DNA from: an uncultured Lachnospiraceae bacterium | GTDB taxonomy: Bacteria; Bacillota; Clostridia; Lachnospirales; Lachnospiraceae | Length of the DNA: 64,000 nt | NCBI GenBank assembly: GCA_951802115.1 | Contig: CATOPL010000008.1 | Location: forward strand, 62,001 to 126,000 | Direction of reading: 5' to 3' | Shown: in pieces, positions 35,709-44,181 of the stretch | How positions within the stretch are numbered: the first letter of the stretch is position 1 | Layout: each line of letters opens with the position of its first letter | The notes under the pieces: model-generated | What the model saw: only the letters and a program-made list of their open reading frames with translations | Database searches by the model: none | Told to the model about the DNA's origin: nothing | Translations under genes and position numbers: made by a program

Positions 35709-35737
35709 ATTATACTTTAGCACTCGCACCTGTGCAA
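35709..35737 (-). promoter_or_regulatory. Sigma-A promoter of the DUF3786 gene
   Basis: On the minus strand TTGCAC (35737-35732), a 17-base spacer and TATAAT (35714-35709), about 90 bases before the start codon at 35620. This is close to consensus. Confidence 0.75.
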
Positions 35738-35768
35738 GGCGAAAGTATGACTTTTACACTATTTATGC

Positions 35769-37061
35769 CTATTCATACCGTAAAGCTTCGATCGGATTCA
35801 TTTTCGCTGCCTTGTTGGCAGGATAATACCCGAAAAATATTCCAATAAAGACCGAGAAACTGACCGACAGTACAATTCCTGGCATGGATGGACTCACCGC
35901 ATATCCCATAAAATTTGTAATCACAGCTGCAATACCGATTCCCAGCAAAATGCCGATCACGCCTCCGACCAGACAGATCACAACCGCTTCCATAATAAAC
36001 TGAAGCCGTATTGAACCATTAGCTGCACCCAGCGCTTTTCTGGTTCCGATCTCTTTGGTACGTTCCGTGATGGATACCAGCATAATGTTCATCACTCCGA
36101 TCCCGCCCACCAGCAGGGAAATCCCAGCGATAGCAGCAATAGCCAGCGAAATGGTAGACAGCATCTCCATCATACTTTCAATCACAGATTCCATACTCAT
36201 TGCATTGATTTCAAAACTTTCATTGTTGCCGTACCAGCGGCGGTTCATATAATTTTCCGCTTCCGCCCCAAATTCCGATGCACTTACATCAGAAGCGGTC
36301 AGAATTGTGAGCTGGCTGTAGCCCGACGTATTGTGCGTTTGCTTCCGGGCGGTCTGAAGAGGCATATAGAGCGTCGTCTCCGTATCCTCATCCGAACTGC
36401 TGGTGAATCCCATATCAGACGCCTCATATTCATAGACTCCTACGATCGTGTAGCTGTAATACCGGTCATCAAACAACACATCTAATGTCTTCCCAATGGC
36501 ATTTCTGTTATTTCCTTCAAATATCTGTTCTACCAGCACATCAGAAGCCATCACCACCCTTCTGGCCTCCTGCTGATCCCTCGCGGTAAGCAGCCGTCCG
36601 GTAAGCAATGTAAGCCCGGCATCCTCCAGATTGGCCTCATTGACACCCACTGCACTGACATTCGCATACAAAGCGCCCTGCCTGGCTGTACCGCTGCCTA
36701 CATTTTCTGACAAGGAAAAGCCTTCAATTTTATCTTCATAGCGGAAAACCAGGTCATTCAGCATCTCCTCCGTAATATAGTCATCTTCCGTCAGCTGCGT
36801 CATTCTCGGACCAAAAGAAAAGGTCATACCGCTTTCTGTCGTCTCCGCTCCGGAGCTCTTCTGCCTCACTCCCATCGTGATATTGTTGGCCCCCATCGAA
36901 GCCATGGAATCCGTCACGGAACTGCTGATAGAATCTCCCAGTGTCATAATCGCTATAACGGATGCAATCCCGATAATAATCCCCAGCATGGTCAGAAGAG
37001 AACGCATTTTGTTAGCCCGCAGACTGTGAAACGCCAGCAGAATATTTTCCCATACTAACAT
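35769..37061 (-). CDS. MacB-type ABC transporter permease
   Basis: Membrane subunit of 430 residues of a MacAB-like exporter. The N-terminal helix follows MRSLLTMLGIIIGIASVIAI, then comes a large extracytoplasmic MacB periplasmic core domain (about 45-270). Three C-terminal helices follow (about 300-425), with the FtsX signature (ISLLVGGIGVMNIMLVSITERTKEIGTRKALGA, split here by function: GGIGVMNIML and TKEIGTRKALGA). It overlaps the ATPase gene by 7 bases and is the last gene of the regulator-exporter operon. Confidence 0.92.
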   Translation of the reverse strand: MLVWENILLAFHSLRANKMRSLLTMLGIIIGIASVIAIMTLGDSISSSVTDSMASMGANNITMGVRQKSSGAETTESGMTFSFGPRMTQLTEDDYITEEMLNDLVFRYEDKIEGFSLSENVGSGTARQGALYANVSAVGVNEANLEDAGLTLLTGRLLTARDQQEARRVVMASDVLVEQIFEGNNRNAIGKTLDVLFDDRYYSYTIVGVYEYEASDMGFTSSSDEDTETTLYMPLQTARKQTHNTSGYSQLTILTASDVSASEFGAEAENYMNRRWYGNNESFEINAMSMESVIESMMEMLSTISLAIAAIAGISLLVGGIGVMNIMLVSITERTKEIGTRKALGAANGSIRLQFIMEAVVICLVGGVIGILLGIGIAAVITNFMGYAVSPSMPGIVLSVSFSVFIGIFFGYYPANKAAKMNPIEALRYE

Positions 37062-37762
37062 CCTCTTTTGCTCCTTTCCCCCACGACCGCGCCGTCTTTC
37101 AGTGTCACAATCCGTCCGGTCTCCTCTGCCAGCTCCTGCGAATGCGTGATGAGGACGATCGTTTTTTTCTGCTCCTGATTCAGTCTGTGGAAAATATCCA
37201 TGATCATCCGTCCGGTCCTGGAATCCAGTGCCCCGGTCGGTTCATCGGCCAGAATAATGGATGGATCATTGGCCATGGCCCTGGCAATGGCCACCCGCTG
37301 CTTCTGCCCTCCGGACAGTTCATCCGGATTATGGTCAAAGCGGCTTTCCATTCCCACCATTTTAAGCAGTTCCTTTCCTCTTTCGCTACGCTCTTTTTTC
37401 CTCATTCCGGCATAAAGCATGGGAAGCTCTACATTTTTCAAAGCACTGGTTCTTCCGATCAGATTATAAGTCTGAAATACGAAACCGATCTTCTGATTTC
37501 GAATCATCGACAGTTCCCGATCCTTTGCATGAGCGATATCCACCCCGTCCAGCGTATAATTACCTTCTGTAGGCCGGTCCAGCACTCCTATGATATTCAT
37601 CATCGTAGTCTTTCCGGATCCGGAAGCTCCTACAATAGAAACAAATTCTCCTTTATGGACCTGCAGGTTGATGCCATGGAGAATCTCCAGCTCGTTAGGC
37701 ATTCCCACATAAAACCGTTTCACAATTCCTTTCAGGTCGATAACTGCTTTTCGTTCCGTCAT
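37055..37762 (-). CDS. MacB/LolD-type ABC transporter ATP-binding protein
   Basis: ATPase of 235 residues. Walker [14 protein letters not shown]-loop [10 protein letters not shown], signature [14 protein letters not shown], Walker [12 protein letters not shown] and the H-loop in VLITHSQE are all present and intact. GGAGG lies 6 bases before ATG 37762. It pairs with the permease downstream and the membrane-fusion protein upstream, together forming a tripartite-like exporter for peptides, lipids or antibiotics. Confidence 0.95.
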   Translation of the reverse strand: MTERKAVIDLKGIVKRFYVGMPNELEILHGINLQVHKGEFVSIVGASGSGKTTMMNIIGVLDRPTEGNYTLDGVDIAHAKDRELSMIRNQKIGFVFQTYNLIGRTSALKNVELPMLYAGMRKKERSERGKELLKMVGMESRFDHNPDELSGGQKQRVAIARAMANDPSIILADEPTGALDSRTGRMIMDIFHRLNQEQKKTIVLITHSQELAEETGRIVTLKDGAVVGERSKRGC

Positions 37763-37850
37763 GAAACACCTCCTTTTCCAGTTCCGCTACCGTTCTTTCC
37801 CGTCCCTATGCCTCGGAAATTCTCTGGAAACTGTCCTGATTTCCGCCTTT

Positions 37851-39428
37851 TCAAAAGCCGCCTGCGGGCCTTCCGACCGGCATTCCTTCTCCGGCATCTC
37901 TGCCGCCGGGACCTCCGCCCATACCGCCTGGCATCAGAAATGTCTCATCGTTCTCTCCTGTCCCTCCACCGGGTACAGAACCAAGCATGGGATTTGTATA
38001 ATAGACTATCGTATTTTCTTCCAGTCCCTCACCGGATACTTCCACATAATAATCGCTCTGCATACCAACCGTCACCGGAATCTTTGTCTGTTCTCCGTTT
38101 TTATCAACCATGACCAGTGCATTTCCTTCCTCGTCTGTTGTCACACAGTCATATGGTACAGTCAGCACATCATAGACCGCATCCAGGACAATACTGGCTT
38201 TCGCCGTCATACCGATCCTCAGATTTGTATTAGCCTCATCCAGCGCAATCTCCACCGCATAGGAAGAATTTCCCATACTGGAAGTTGTCACCGTAGGAGA
38301 TACAAAAGAAACAGTCGCCGAAAGTTCGTCTTCCCCCAGCGCTTCCACGATAACAGCTGCCTTCATGTCTTTGGTAATACTGCTGATATCATATTCGTCC
38401 ACACTGGCCGACACGATAAAGTGTTCCTGATCTGCCACACTGAACAGGACGTTGCCTTCTCCCTGATAAGTATCACCCTCCGCCGCATGCATGGCTGTAA
38501 TCACACCGGAAATCGGAGCCGTCACCATACAGCTGTCGATCTGTTCCTGGTAATTCTCAATCATCTGCTGGCTGCTGTCGTTAGAATAGGTGTGCTCCAT
38601 CTGCGCCTGTTCCAGGGAATCCGCCGCATTTAAAATATTGCGGTCATTGTTTTTGGAAGCATCTGTCAGATTCTCCGAAGCGTTCTCATAGACTTCCAGT
38701 GCTTTTTCCTCCGCATCCGCAGCCGTATTGTATGCCTGATGCCTGGCTGTATATTCCGCCTGTGCCTGTGCCTCCGCCTGCTCCGCAGCCGCAACTGCAT
38801 CTTTATATTCCTGAGATTCTGCTCCTCCTTCATACTGATCCGGACTGATGGCGGACAGCGCCTCTCTCGCTTCTATCAACCTTTCTTCCTGCCTTTTAAG
38901 TGAATCGACAGCTTCACTCACATTTCCTTCTGCCTCCTGCAATGCCTCTTTCGCATCCGCTTCCTCCCTGACAGCTTTTGCATAATCATTTGTACCGTCT
39001 TCCACTGCTTCCTCATAGCTTTTAGACGCCGTCTCAATGGACTTATTTTCTTTATATTCACTCAGCGCCTGGCTGTTCTGCGCCTGCATCAGATTTCGTT
39101 CCAGTTCCGAAGAGTCCAGGATTACAATCACATCTCCGGCATTCACATAATCACCTTCCTTGTAATTGACTTGAAGTACTTGTACATCTTTGGCACTGGC
39201 TGATACATCCCGTGCATCCGCACTGGCGATCGTTCCGGTAAGACTGATCGATTCGATCAAGTTCTGCCGAACCGCCTGAACCGTTTCCACCATATCCAAA
39301 TTCTCCTGTATTGCTTGTGCAGTTCTGCGCAGATGTACACAACGGTATCCGACAAAGGCTGCTGCCGTCACGATCGCCAGTACCGCCGCCCACAGCCATC
39401 CGTTCTTTCTATTTAATATCATCTTCAT
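37851..39428 (-). CDS. HlyD-family membrane fusion protein (MacA-like)
   Basis: Periplasmic-adaptor-type protein of 525 residues, here on a monoderm. It has one N-terminal membrane helix (WLWAAVLAIVTAAAFVGY), a split lipoyl/barrel-sandwich domain (SLTGTIASADARDVSASAKD; later APISGVITAMHAAEGDTYQG), and an unusually long coiled-coil insert (about 135-300) rich in Ala, Glu and Lys. Then come beta-barrel and MP domains. The C-terminus is Gly/Pro/Met-rich (MPGGMGGGPGGRDAG), low complexity. The start ATG 39428 follows AAAGGAG. It is co-directional with the kinase upstream (13 bases). Confidence 0.92.
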   Translation of the reverse strand: MKMILNRKNGWLWAAVLAIVTAAAFVGYRCVHLRRTAQAIQENLDMVETVQAVRQNLIESISLTGTIASADARDVSASAKDVQVLQVNYKEGDYVNAGDVIVILDSSELERNLMQAQNSQALSEYKENKSIETASKSYEEAVEDGTNDYAKAVREEADAKEALQEAEGNVSEAVDSLKRQEERLIEAREALSAISPDQYEGGAESQEYKDAVAAAEQAEAQAQAEYTARHQAYNTAADAEEKALEVYENASENLTDASKNNDRNILNAADSLEQAQMEHTYSNDSSQQMIENYQEQIDSCMVTAPISGVITAMHAAEGDTYQGEGNVLFSVADQEHFIVSASVDEYDISSITKDMKAAVIVEALGEDELSATVSFVSPTVTTSSMGNSSYAVEIALDEANTNLRIGMTAKASIVLDAVYDVLTVPYDCVTTDEEGNALVMVDKNGEQTKIPVTVGMQSDYYVEVSGEGLEENTIVYYTNPMLGSVPGGGTGENDETFLMPGGMGGGPGGRDAGEGMPVGRPAGGF

Positions 39429-39441
39429 GTCCAGTCTCCTT

Positions 39442-40668
39442 TTAAAGAATCACTTTAAAAACAATCTTCTTTCTGTCACTATTTTCTACCATAATCTTCC
39501 CTCCATGTGTCTCTGTGATTGCTTTGGCCATGGACAGTCCGATTCCCGTACCCCCGACACTGGAAGAACGGGATTCATCCGGACGATAGAACCGGTCAAA
39601 CAGACGATTCAGGTCCGGAATATCTAATGGTTCACATGTATTAGATACCTCCATACAGATCCGTCTATGTCTGCGGCAGACTTCAAGAGAAATCTCACCC
39701 TTCTCCGCCGAATAGCGAATCGCATTATCAAGCAGAATCGACAGCAGACGCTGAATTGCTGCGCGGTCTCCTGTAAGCGTCAGATTCTCCTCAATATATT
39801 GCGTGTAGCTCTTTCCTCCTGCTCTGGCAAGCGACGCAAAAGCTTCCGCTGTTTCCCAGACCGCATCACTTACCGAGAATTCCGTCTTCCTGGGAAACGG
39901 CATCTCTTCATCCAACCTTGACAATGCAACAAGATCACTTACCAGACGCGTCATTCTGGCCGCCTGTTTACGGATATTCTCAACCCACTCGTTTCCCTCC
40001 AGCTCCATGGCAAGTATGTCCGCACTGGTAGAAATCGAGGTAATTGGCGTCTTCAGTTCATGTCCGGCATCTGTAATGAACTGTTTCTGCCGTTCAATAT
40101 TTTTCAGATAAGGCCGGATCGCTCTTCCGGAAAAAAACACTGTCAGTCCAAAAACAATGTTCAGACTGATCATGGCAGTCACGACTGATATCCAGAACAG
40201 AGATTTGATAAACCGCTGCTCACGGTATACATTTAAAAATACAACCGCATAACCACTCTCTTCTTTCTTCACCATATACCGATAGTCATTCCAGTAACCT
40301 CTTTCCCGATTTCCGGACAGGATCTTTTTCACCTCCTGCCGAATCACATTCTGATCGACCGAAGAGACATGTTCATGAAAAACATCTTGAATCTGTCCCT
40401 CCACGCTGCAGTGAACAATAAAAAAACGTGTTGTAAAATCTGCCTCCGGACCGTCCGCCCAAGGCATATCGGAGATCATGGGAGGATCTCCTGATGGTCT
40501 GGAGTCTTTCATCTGTTCATACTCCATGATCCCGGCGAGCATCTCATCCTGTCTGTTAACTGTCGCCGAATAATTAATCGCGTTAATTCCCACAACCAGC
40601 GTCAGCATCACGATCCCCAGAGCACTCATTGCTGATAGAATAAAACGGTCCTTTAACTTTTTCAGCAT
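39442..40668 (-). CDS. Sensor histidine kinase (HisKA/HATPase)
   Basis: Membrane kinase of 408 residues. TM1 is about 11-30 (LSAMSALGIVMLTLVVGINA), followed by a 110-residue external sensor and TM2 at about 150-170. The HisKA box is GHELKTPITSISTSAD (phospho-His), the N-box LLSILLDNAIRYSAEKGEI and the G-box GGTGIGLSMAKAI. It overlaps the response regulator by 7 bases. With the exporter genes directly behind, it probably senses an envelope-active compound that the pump removes. Confidence 0.94.
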   Translation of the reverse strand: MLKKLKDRFILSAMSALGIVMLTLVVGINAINYSATVNRQDEMLAGIMEYEQMKDSRPSGDPPMISDMPWADGPEADFTTRFFIVHCSVEGQIQDVFHEHVSSVDQNVIRQEVKKILSGNRERGYWNDYRYMVKKEESGYAVVFLNVYREQRFIKSLFWISVVTAMISLNIVFGLTVFFSGRAIRPYLKNIERQKQFITDAGHELKTPITSISTSADILAMELEGNEWVENIRKQAARMTRLVSDLVALSRLDEEMPFPRKTEFSVSDAVWETAEAFASLARAGGKSYTQYIEENLTLTGDRAAIQRLLSILLDNAIRYSAEKGEISLEVCRRHRRICMEVSNTCEPLDIPDLNRLFDRFYRPDESRSSSVGGTGIGLSMAKAITETHGGKIMVENSDRKKIVFKVIL

Positions 40669-41339
40669 TTTTGCTCCTCCAGTAAATATCCGGCCCCCCG
40701 GACAGTTCGAATCTCAATATTTCCTTCAAGGCATTTTAGTTTCTTACGCAAAAAGCCGATATAAGTCCATACTACATCTACGCCTGACTCCGAATCCCGC
40801 CCCCAGATCCGATCCATAATATGTTCTGTGGAAAATACCAGACGCGGATGCCGGAGAAACAGTTCCATCAGCTGATATTCTTTATTGTTGAGCCGTACAG
40901 AAGCAGAATCCGTCGATAATTCGTAACAGCTGCAGTCAAGCCGCACATTTCCAAAAGTCAGTACTGAGTTTACATAATTTCCGTTTCTTCGGACGAGAGC
41001 CCGGACTCTTGCAATAAATTCGCGGGTAGAAAACGGTTTGGGAAGATAATCATCCGCTCCGGCCTCCAGACCTTCAACCCGGTCCTCGATCTCCGCCTTT
41101 GCCGTAAGCATCATAACCGGAACTCCAGATCCTTCTTTTCTTATACGTTTCAACACATCCAAACCATTCAGTTTAGGCATCATGATATCCATTACCACCG
41201 CATCATAGTTCTCCGCGTGGATATAATCCAGAGCGTCTCTCCCGTTATGTACAATATCAACCGAAAATTTATTTTTTTCCAGCAGGAATCTGAGACCTCT
41301 GGCAAGCTCGACCTCGTCTTCCGCCACCAGAATACGCAT
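40662..41339 (-). CDS. OmpR/PhoB-family response regulator
   Basis: Regulator of 225 residues. The receiver domain has the acidic pair in VAEDEVE, the phospho-acceptor in VVMDIMMPKLNG, the Thr in VMMLTAKA and the Lys in DYLPKPF. A winged-helix DNA-binding domain is at the C-terminus (LNNKEYQLMELFLRHP, VDVVWTYIGFLRKKL, IRTVRGAGYLL). The start is ATG 41339 with GGGAGAG upstream; the six residues before it in frame lack support. A pair of direct repeats at 41788-41805 is a plausible binding site. Confidence 0.94.
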   Translation of the reverse strand: MRILVAEDEVELARGLRFLLEKNKFSVDIVHNGRDALDYIHAENYDAVVMDIMMPKLNGLDVLKRIRKEGSGVPVMMLTAKAEIEDRVEGLEAGADDYLPKPFSTREFIARVRALVRRNGNYVNSVLTFGNVRLDCSCYELSTDSASVRLNNKEYQLMELFLRHPRLVFSTEHIMDRIWGRDSESGVDVVWTYIGFLRKKLKCLEGNIEIRTVRGAGYLLEEQKC

Positions 41340-41414
41340 AATTTTCTCTCCCTTCATGAACTGTTTTTAAATGAAAATACATGATATCAACATATACTCG
41401 AAGTCTGACCCGGA

Positions 41415-41717
41415 TTACACGATTTTGTCCACGCGTACCGCCGCCGGATATGTCTGACCTTTTACTGACCAGGCCAGCGCCGGATCATTCTCGACTGTCT
41501 GATATACACCTTTCCCATGTTTTTGACGAATCTGTGTAAGCATTCGATCTCCTTCTTGTAAATCAACCCTGTCTACCTTTGCCTTCCTTGTCCCTGGCTT
41601 TTCCTCCTGCAAAACGGCGTCTTCACCATCTTTTTCTTCCGGTTGAATATCCGGCTCGCTTTCACATTGCATGTTCCGTATCCAGGCGTTGGTATGCATG
41701 ATACGATCAATCTCCAT
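41415..41717 (-). CDS. Hypothetical 100-residue charged protein
   Basis: Small, highly charged soluble protein with no recognised domain. The middle is Glu/Lys-rich and probably disordered (EEKDGEDAVLQEEKPG). The C-terminal 50 residues look folded (LQEGDRMLTQIRQKHGKGVY, ALAWSVKGQTYPAAV). GGGAGG lies 7 bases before ATG 41717. It sits 75 bases upstream of the response regulator on the same strand, behind the probable regulator operator, so it is likely part of that regulon. Confidence 0.65.
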   Translation of the reverse strand: MEIDRIMHTNAWIRNMQCESEPDIQPEEKDGEDAVLQEEKPGTRKAKVDRVDLQEGDRMLTQIRQKHGKGVYQTVENDPALAWSVKGQTYPAAVRVDKIV

Positions 41718-41772
41718 ATAGCCCTCCCTTTAAAGCTGTTGTCCTAAAAATGCAATCCCAAATCATGATGTC

Positions 41773-41805
41773 ATTATAGGAAGGCGGCCTGAAATGTACC
41801 TGAAA
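41773..41805 (-). promoter_or_regulatory. Promoter with direct repeats, probable response-regulator operator
   Basis: A minus-strand TATAAT (41778-41773) has no good -35 hexamer. Instead two CCTGAAA direct repeats (41788-41794 and 41799-41805, plus-strand reading) lie 11 bases apart across the -35 zone. This layout is typical of activation by OmpR-type dimers. Confidence 0.5.
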
Positions 41806-41872
41806 GAAACTGTGTACGATCTGTGAACTGTGCCGAACAACTCGTCTTTGGGAATATTGTATATTTATTAAA

Positions 41873-42003
41873 TCAACAACCCCGCTGCAAGCAATGGGGC
41901 GTCAAGTTTGCAACGCTGCAGAGCAGCGGGGTATGTGACCCTCGCGGCATTCGCCAAATACTCGTGCAAGCACGGCACTTGGCTCATTGCTCGCAGGAAT
42001 CAA
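41873..42003 (+). repeat. Dispersed repeat family 1, copy 2 (131 bp)
   Basis: Matches the element at 57831-57961 at about 122 of 131 positions by eye. The 5' part forms a perfect 10-bp stem, ACCCCGCTGC with GCAGCGGGGT. The 3' part forms GCCAA...TTGGC enclosing CGTGC-AA-GCACG. It lies in the 464-base gap between two minus-strand genes, beside a long terminator-like hairpin. It has no open reading frame and no spaced array structure. Confidence 0.8.
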
Positions 42004-42087
42004 AAAAGCTGACGCAAAACACCCCCTGTCTGTATACACAACGTTACCGAGTACGCAGACAGGATTGTATTTTGCGACAGCTTTTTT
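42002..42087 (-). terminator. Long bidirectional hairpin after the hemerythrin gene
   Basis: AAAAAAGCTG-A-CGCAAAA pairs with TTTTGCG-A-CAGCTTTTTT, with one A/A mismatch. Inside it CCTGTCTG pairs with CAGACAGG across a 23-base loop. A and T tracts at the ends fit an intrinsic terminator usable in both directions. It starts where repeat copy 2 ends. Confidence 0.65.
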
Positions 42088-42181
42088 CGCTGATACAGTC
42101 CAGATATGTCCATGCCGACGCTCAGTCGGGCAACTCATTATTTTACTCGGGACTTTCAAAACCGTTTCGGTCTTTCCTGTC

Positions 42182-43063
42182 TCACATTTTTTTCTTCCCT
42201 TTCCAGCTGCGGTAACAAAATACTATCGCTCCGGATCTGGTTCCGAACAACAGGCTGCATGGACAGCCTTTCATAAATTCCTTGCGGAATCCATCCTTGC
42301 TCAGCAGATTATCCATGCCGAACTCAGGTTCTGTCTCCACTTTAAACAGCCTGCCCATTTTTTGAAAAAGCTGCTCAAACACATGCAGAATATCACGTTC
42401 TGTCATCTCTCTTTTTCTGATACTCGGAATTTTTTCGATCCCTCTAAGAAACAGAATATCCTCCACGCCCAGCAAAAGCTGAAGCCAGACTCCTCCCCCC
42501 ATATCATAATACTGACAGCAATAATATCCGTTCCCTATATTTTGCCCTTTGTATTCTGTACTGACAAGTTTTGTCTCCGCCCGCAGGACATCCTGTACTG
42601 CCCGGTTGACTGTCCTGGATATAATATCTATTTGTGAAGACTGGTCTCTTTTTTTCTGGCGTACAGCTTTTCCCACGATTGCCTGATCTTCAAGCATGAT
42701 ATGCTCCGTCAGCCAACTGCCCATAATCCCTACGAATCGCTGAACGGCTGACATAGAATAACCGGACAGTTCCAGATCTTTTTTCAGTGAAATCAACGTC
42801 TTATTTCTGAAATTATCATGAAGCCGTTTGTGATCTGCATATCCATTGTACCGTATTGACCGCATATATGCTTCTTCTTCTGAAAAATGCGTCATGGAAT
42901 AAGCTTCCAGATATTTGATCCCTTCTTTGTATGCAGCCTGATTCGTTGACGCATCCTGAGCAATTTCATATAACTTGTTAGTGATCCGAAAAAGCTTTGC
43001 ATGTGCTCTGTCCACTACTTCCACACCTATTTTAAACCTGTCATCCCATACAATCTTTTCCAT
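42182..43063 (-). CDS. Bacteriohemerythrin fused to a CheX-like C-terminal domain
   Basis: The N-terminal 130 residues are a hemerythrin with the di-iron ligands in place: VVDRAHAKLF, YSMTHFSEEEAYM, DHKRLHDNF and WLTEHIMLEDQ (HxxxxD). It should bind oxygen or sense redox or nitric oxide. The C-terminal 150 residues (from about 145) have alternating strands and helices (YYDMGGGVWLQLLLGVEDIL, CPCSLLFGTRSGAIVFCYRS) and resemble CheC/CheX phosphatase-type folds only loosely. The total, 293 residues, is about twice a single-domain hemerythrin. AGGAGG lies 11 bases before ATG 43063. Confidence 0.82.
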   Translation of the reverse strand: MEKIVWDDRFKIGVEVVDRAHAKLFRITNKLYEIAQDASTNQAAYKEGIKYLEAYSMTHFSEEEAYMRSIRYNGYADHKRLHDNFRNKTLISLKKDLELSGYSMSAVQRFVGIMGSWLTEHIMLEDQAIVGKAVRQKKRDQSSQIDIISRTVNRAVQDVLRAETKLVSTEYKGQNIGNGYYCCQYYDMGGGVWLQLLLGVEDILFLRGIEKIPSIRKREMTERDILHVFEQLFQKMGRLFKVETEPEFGMDNLLSKDGFRKEFMKGCPCSLLFGTRSGAIVFCYRSWKGKKKM

Positions 43064-43516
43064 AGAGAAATCTGCCTCCTGATGTAAATTTTGTGCCTCC
43101 GAACTCTTCAGCAGCTGTTTCTTTACCGGATATCCACAATTACATCACTGTGCACTCCGCTGATACCTTTTAAACTTCCGCATATCCGACAAAGAATCGT
43201 CTCCTGAAATAAAACCCCTAGAGATTCTGAGAGTGCATTATTTTAATCTTATTTTTAATTATAAATTCGATTTTTCCATTTGTCTACAACTCATTCCCGT
43301 CTTTTTTCTTTTTGATAAACAAACCGGCACAGCATCATCCGCTGCTAATCCATACTTTTTGCTCAATTTACATAATCCACAGTCATAATGTGTTTTCTCC
43401 GTTGAATACTGTCCGTCATGCGCATACCATTCAAAACTATATACTGCTTTGCTAATATATTTTTTCTTTCTATCTTTCTATTCCTTACATTTCTAAGATA
43501 CCCTTTATCTCTCAAG
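43064..43516. other. AT-rich gap without a convincing gene
   Basis: No gene-quality frame is seen. A 72-codon minus-strand frame (43363-43581) is Lys/Arg-rich, lacks a ribosome binding site and overlaps the Fic remnant; it is probably the decayed 3' flank of that remnant. Confidence 0.4.
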
Positions 43517-44011
43517 TCACAAACTTGTTTCAATAATAACCTTCTTTTTATCTTCCTTGAAATTTTCTTGTTGATTATCAAACCAATCTACTGTTTGTAC
43601 ATATTCTCCTTTTGTTCCCAAAACTGACCATAGACTAAATATCGTACCAGCTACAACTAAAATTCTAGCATGGAACTCAGTTATTACAGAAATATTTGCA
43701 TCCTGGCTATTATACCAGTCCATAAGTAGATACATTTCCTGAACAACATTTCCTGGTCTTACAGTTTGATACATTCCGATCATATTAGGACGCTTTTTAT
43801 AATCACCGATGGCATATCCATTAGCACGATCCTCAAACACTCCTGATTTCAACTCATAATGGAATTGCTTTATCAGTTCTTGTGATAACGACTCATTCAA
43901 TGTATCCAACATTTCTATTTTCTTCAATTTATCATTCCAATATTTATTTCTTTTCACATCATCTGATGTACTTTGGTCTTCCGCAAAAGTCAACTTGTTT
44001 AAACATATCAT
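43517..44011 (-). pseudogene. Fic-domain protein remnant lacking the active-site loop
   Basis: The frame of 164 codons matches the approach to the Fic active site: ELIKQFHYELKSGVF, GYAIGDYKKRPNMIG and the helix ISVITEFHARI. The next residues should be the catalytic HPFxxGNGR loop, but the sequence goes to LVVAGTIFSLW and then to a segment resembling the usual C-terminal helix (EYVQTVDWFDNQQENFKED). So the catalytic core of about 60 residues appears deleted in frame. The N-terminal portion is also missing. It is AT-rich compared with its neighbours. It could still be transcribed, but AMP-transfer is not expected. Confidence 0.6.
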
Positions 44012-44020
44012 GAGTTAATC

Positions 44021-44049
44021 TTGACTTTCTATTTGCAAAAATTTATAAT
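44021..44049 (+). promoter_or_regulatory. Sigma-A promoter upstream of the TreR-like gene
   Basis: TTGACT (44021-44026), 17-base spacer, TATAAT (44044-44049). It is near consensus and leaves a leader of about 125 bases before ATG 44182. Confidence 0.8.
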
Positions 44050-44058
44050 ACCTTCAGT

Positions 44059-44129
44059 GGACAAAGGAACATATACTTAAGGCGCCGTCTTTTGGCGATT
44101 GTGGTGCAAAACTGTGTGTCTTTTTGTCC
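44059..44129 (+). other. Structured leader of the TreR-like transcript
   Basis: GGACAAAG (44059-44066) can pair with CTTTTTGTCC (44120-44129), enclosing GGCGCCGTCTTTTGGCG, which itself folds. It is not recognised as a known riboswitch. Confidence 0.35.
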
Positions 44130-44181
44130 GAGAAAAGCAGCCGCGTAATAAAAACAAGTTTTCAGAAAGAGGGTATACCAT

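Noticed and set aside
44059..44129. Known riboswitch (fluoride, ZTP, c-di-GMP)
   Set aside because: The leader folds, but I could not match the conserved bases of any class; left as an unnamed structure.
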